The notes below the pieces were generated by a model. The model made no database searches. It was given only the letters and a program-made list of their open reading frames with translations, and was not told where the DNA came from. Positions 42,295 through 43,698 of a DNA stretch of 43,698 nt are shown here, piece by piece. Both the position numbers and the translations under genes were made by a program. Each line of letters begins with the position of its first letter. Position 1 is the first letter of the stretch. This DNA comes from Bacillota bacterium. GTDB taxonomy: Bacteria > Bacillota > Clostridia > Peptostreptococcales > Anaerovoracaceae. Location of the stretch: the NCBI GenBank assembly GCA_017394515.1, contig JAFPXY010000002.1, forward strand, positions 1 to 43,698. The letters run 5' to 3'.

Positions 42295-42717
42295 ATGTTT
42301 ACTTACCTGAGAAAAGCACACTATCACGAGACCGATCAGATGGGTTTCATCCACCATTCCAATTACGTGAAGTGGATGGAGGAGGCCAGAGTCGCCTTCA
42401 TGGATGAGATCGGACTGAGTTATCGGAGCCTTGAAGAGGGCGGCATAGTATCGCCAGTGACAAGTATCAGCGTCGACTACAAAAGGCCGGTTCTTTTTGA
42501 TGACGAACTTGAGATCTCGGTCAGCGTCAATAAGTACTCCGGCGTTAAATTGGAGATTGGCTACGCCATGTACAACAAGACAAAGGATGAGCTGGCAGCG
42601 GAGGCTGTATCCCATCATTGCTTCATGAAGGACGGCAGAGTCGTCTCTCTTAAGCGAGCCAATCCGGAGCTGGATGTCAAAATTAAAAATCAAATGGAAG
42701 ATGAAGCCTATGGATAA
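42295..42717 (+). CDS. Hotdog-fold acyl-CoA thioesterase (YbgC/4HBT-like)
   Basis: A 140-aa hotdog protein. The N-terminal signature YHETDQMGFIHHSNYVKWME, with Asp14 and His20, matches the YbgC/4-hydroxybenzoyl-CoA thioesterase class. It probably hydrolyses acyl-CoA or acyl-ACP thioesters. AGGAGG precedes the ATG. It overlaps the downstream SDR gene by 8 nt. Confidence 0.9.
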   Translation: MFTYLRKAHYHETDQMGFIHHSNYVKWMEEARVAFMDEIGLSYRSLEEGGIVSPVTSISVDYKRPVLFDDELEISVSVNKYSGVKLEIGYAMYNKTKDELAAEAVSHHCFMKDGRVVSLKRANPELDVKIKNQMEDEAYG

Positions 42718-43531
42718 TAAATATGGGAAAAATATTTTTGTGACGGGAGCTTCCTCCGGAATAGGCAAGGCTTGTGCTTTGAAATTCGCAAAGAATGGCT
42801 GCCAGGTGGTTGGCGTGTCGCGCACCATAGATGAAGCTACTGAAACCTTCCCGGGCGGGGGTACGTTTGCCCGAAAGCGCCTGGATATAACTAACGAAGC
42901 AGCCGCAAAAGATTTTATCGAGAGCCTCCCTGACATAGATATCGCCATCTTATGCGCAGGAATGGGCGTGGCCGGCCCCGCCGAAAGCACTCCCATGGAG
43001 CTCACGAGGCGCCAGATGGAAGTGAACTACTTCGGCACCCTGAACGTGGCGGGGCCTGTGCTCAAACGCATGCGTGAGAAAGGGAGGGGCCTTCTCATCA
43101 TAATCGGTTCCATTGCGGGCCGCGTGCCCATCCCCATGCAGAGCCAGTATTCCTCCAGCAAATATGCTTTGGAAGCCTACGTTGATGCGGTCAGAATGGA
43201 GATGAAGCGCTTTGGAGTGAAAGCGACCATCATCGAGCCCGGGGACACGAAGACAGGCTTCACGGACGCCAGAGTGACCGATGAATCAGAGGGCGGAACG
43301 GAAGCCTACGGTTCCGTTGTCAGAAAGAGCGTGGCCAAGATGGCCCTTGACGAACAGAAGGGCAGAGGCCCCGAGAGCGTGGCTAAGGTAGCATGGAAGC
43401 TTGCCTGCAAGTCCGACCCACCTGCCAGAGTGCCCGTGGGCTTCGAATACAAGGCACTCATGCAGCTGCTTCGCATCATGCCTGACAGGGCTAAGGAAGC
43501 GATACTCAGCAAGATGTATCTGCCGAAATAG
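42710..43531 (+). CDS. Short-chain dehydrogenase/reductase
   Basis: A 273-aa SDR beginning MDNKYGKNIFVTGASSGIGK. The cofactor loop TGASSGIG is at 12-19; LCAGMGVAG, IIGSIAGR and the catalytic YSSSK (Tyr-x3-Lys) follow. The frame opens at 42674, but the ATG at 42710 has GGAAG 9 nt upstream and fits the fold. Overlap with the thioesterase gene suggests a shared lipid or acyl substrate. It ends in TAG (43529-43531), with TGA 12 codons later. Confidence 0.88.
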   Translation: MDNKYGKNIFVTGASSGIGKACALKFAKNGCQVVGVSRTIDEATETFPGGGTFARKRLDITNEAAAKDFIESLPDIDIAILCAGMGVAGPAESTPMELTRRQMEVNYFGTLNVAGPVLKRMREKGRGLLIIIGSIAGRVPIPMQSQYSSSKYALEAYVDAVRMEMKRFGVKATIIEPGDTKTGFTDARVTDESEGGTEAYGSVVRKSVAKMALDEQKGRGPESVAKVAWKLACKSDPPARVPVGFEYKALMQLLRIMPDRAKEAILSKMYLPK

Positions 43532-43668
43532 TACCAGTTTATCGATGAGCCCATATTTTTATTAGATTGAAATTTTAATTTCTGCTGGGAGCCTTTAAAA
43601 CAGAAGTTAGTCCTGCAAAGGAGTAAGTGTTAGAATAGAGGTGTATCCTCCTGGGAAAAGAGGAGAAT
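43532..43668. other. Right-end intergenic region
   Basis: 137 bases without a gene. A TAGAAT (43631-43636) with TTAGTC (43607-43612) 18 bp upstream could drive the ORF at the right edge. No strong terminator was seen after the SDR gene. Confidence 0.4.
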
Positions 43669-43698
43669 ATGCCGGAAAGAAAGAAAGGAAAACATCTG
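43669..43698 (+). CDS. N-terminus of a truncated ORF, possibly IS30-type transposase
   Basis: An ATG at 43669, preceded by AGAGGAG at close spacing, opens a frame reading MPERKKGKHL to the window edge. R-K-K-G-K-H-L resembles the start of IS30-family transposases (RKKGKHLT...), recalled and not searched. Only ten residues are visible, so this is tentative. It mirrors the transposase-like fragment at the left edge. Confidence 0.35.
   Translation, partial: MPERKKGKHL

Overview
The window looks like chromosomal DNA of an anaerobic, Gram-positive-type Clostridia/Firmicutes bacterium. This is inferred from strong AGGAGG-type ribosome binding sites with some TTG starts, a CIRCE-controlled groESL, Rex, an [FeFe]-hydrogenase, a reverse rubrerythrin, a 2[4Fe-4S] ferredoxin, lipoproteins, and FMN and preQ1 riboswitches. 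The gut/rumen Clostridia are a reasonable guess, but no rRNA or species marker is present. Both ends cut ORFs that look transposase-like, so the window may be a contig bounded by repeated elements.

Layout. 1-5.0 kb: a solute-binding lipoprotein diverges from a two-gene hydrogenase operon, an NADH_4Fe-4S/GltD-like flavoprotein followed by HydA. 5.0-12.1 kb: housekeeping genes deoC, an aspartokinase, a cytidylate-kinase-like gene, an unlisted 59-aa membrane protein, metG, tatD and tilS. 12.2-13.7 kb: the most notable gene, a trimethylamine methyltransferase (MttB) whose frame contains an amber TAG at codon 323, the expected pyrrolysine position. It has its own promoter overlaid by two perfect palindromes. 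13.8-19.8 kb: ftsH, a PucR-type regulator, dus, two small membrane proteins and nnrE, which carries a Cys-rich insertion. 19.9-22.8 kb: a BrnTA toxin-antitoxin pair, rubrerythrin with a folded leader, and a second orphan solute-binding lipoprotein. 22.8-29.0 kb: a NifU-like protein, an unknown protein, an FMN riboswitch with ribU, the t6A cluster tsaE-tsaB-rimI-tsaD, and an ABC-F ATPase. 29.0-34.0 kb: acpP-rex, a 56-aa ferredoxin, a P-loop/Asp23 fusion, an Ogg-type glycosylase and groESL. 34.1-37.2 kb: a decayed heptad-repeat gene, then an SPFH/ribbon-helix-helix/CDF transporter operon with a paired-palindrome operator. 37.2-43.7 kb: a preQ1-I riboswitch with a queuosine-precursor transporter, an SDR, a transglutaminase-like lipoprotein, a CPBP protease, a serpin lipoprotein, a thioesterase and a second SDR.

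How the genes fit together. The hydrogenase, Rex, ferredoxin and rubrerythrin indicate fermentative, redox-sensing, oxygen-wary metabolism. MttB implies methyl-group use from trimethylamine and a pyrrolysine decoding system elsewhere in the genome, because no pyl gene or corrinoid protein lies here. TAG also ends five other genes in the window, so UAG would be dual-use. tilS, tsaBDE, dus and the preQ1 transporter form a tRNA-modification theme. No tRNA, rRNA, CRISPR array, prophage or replication origin was seen.
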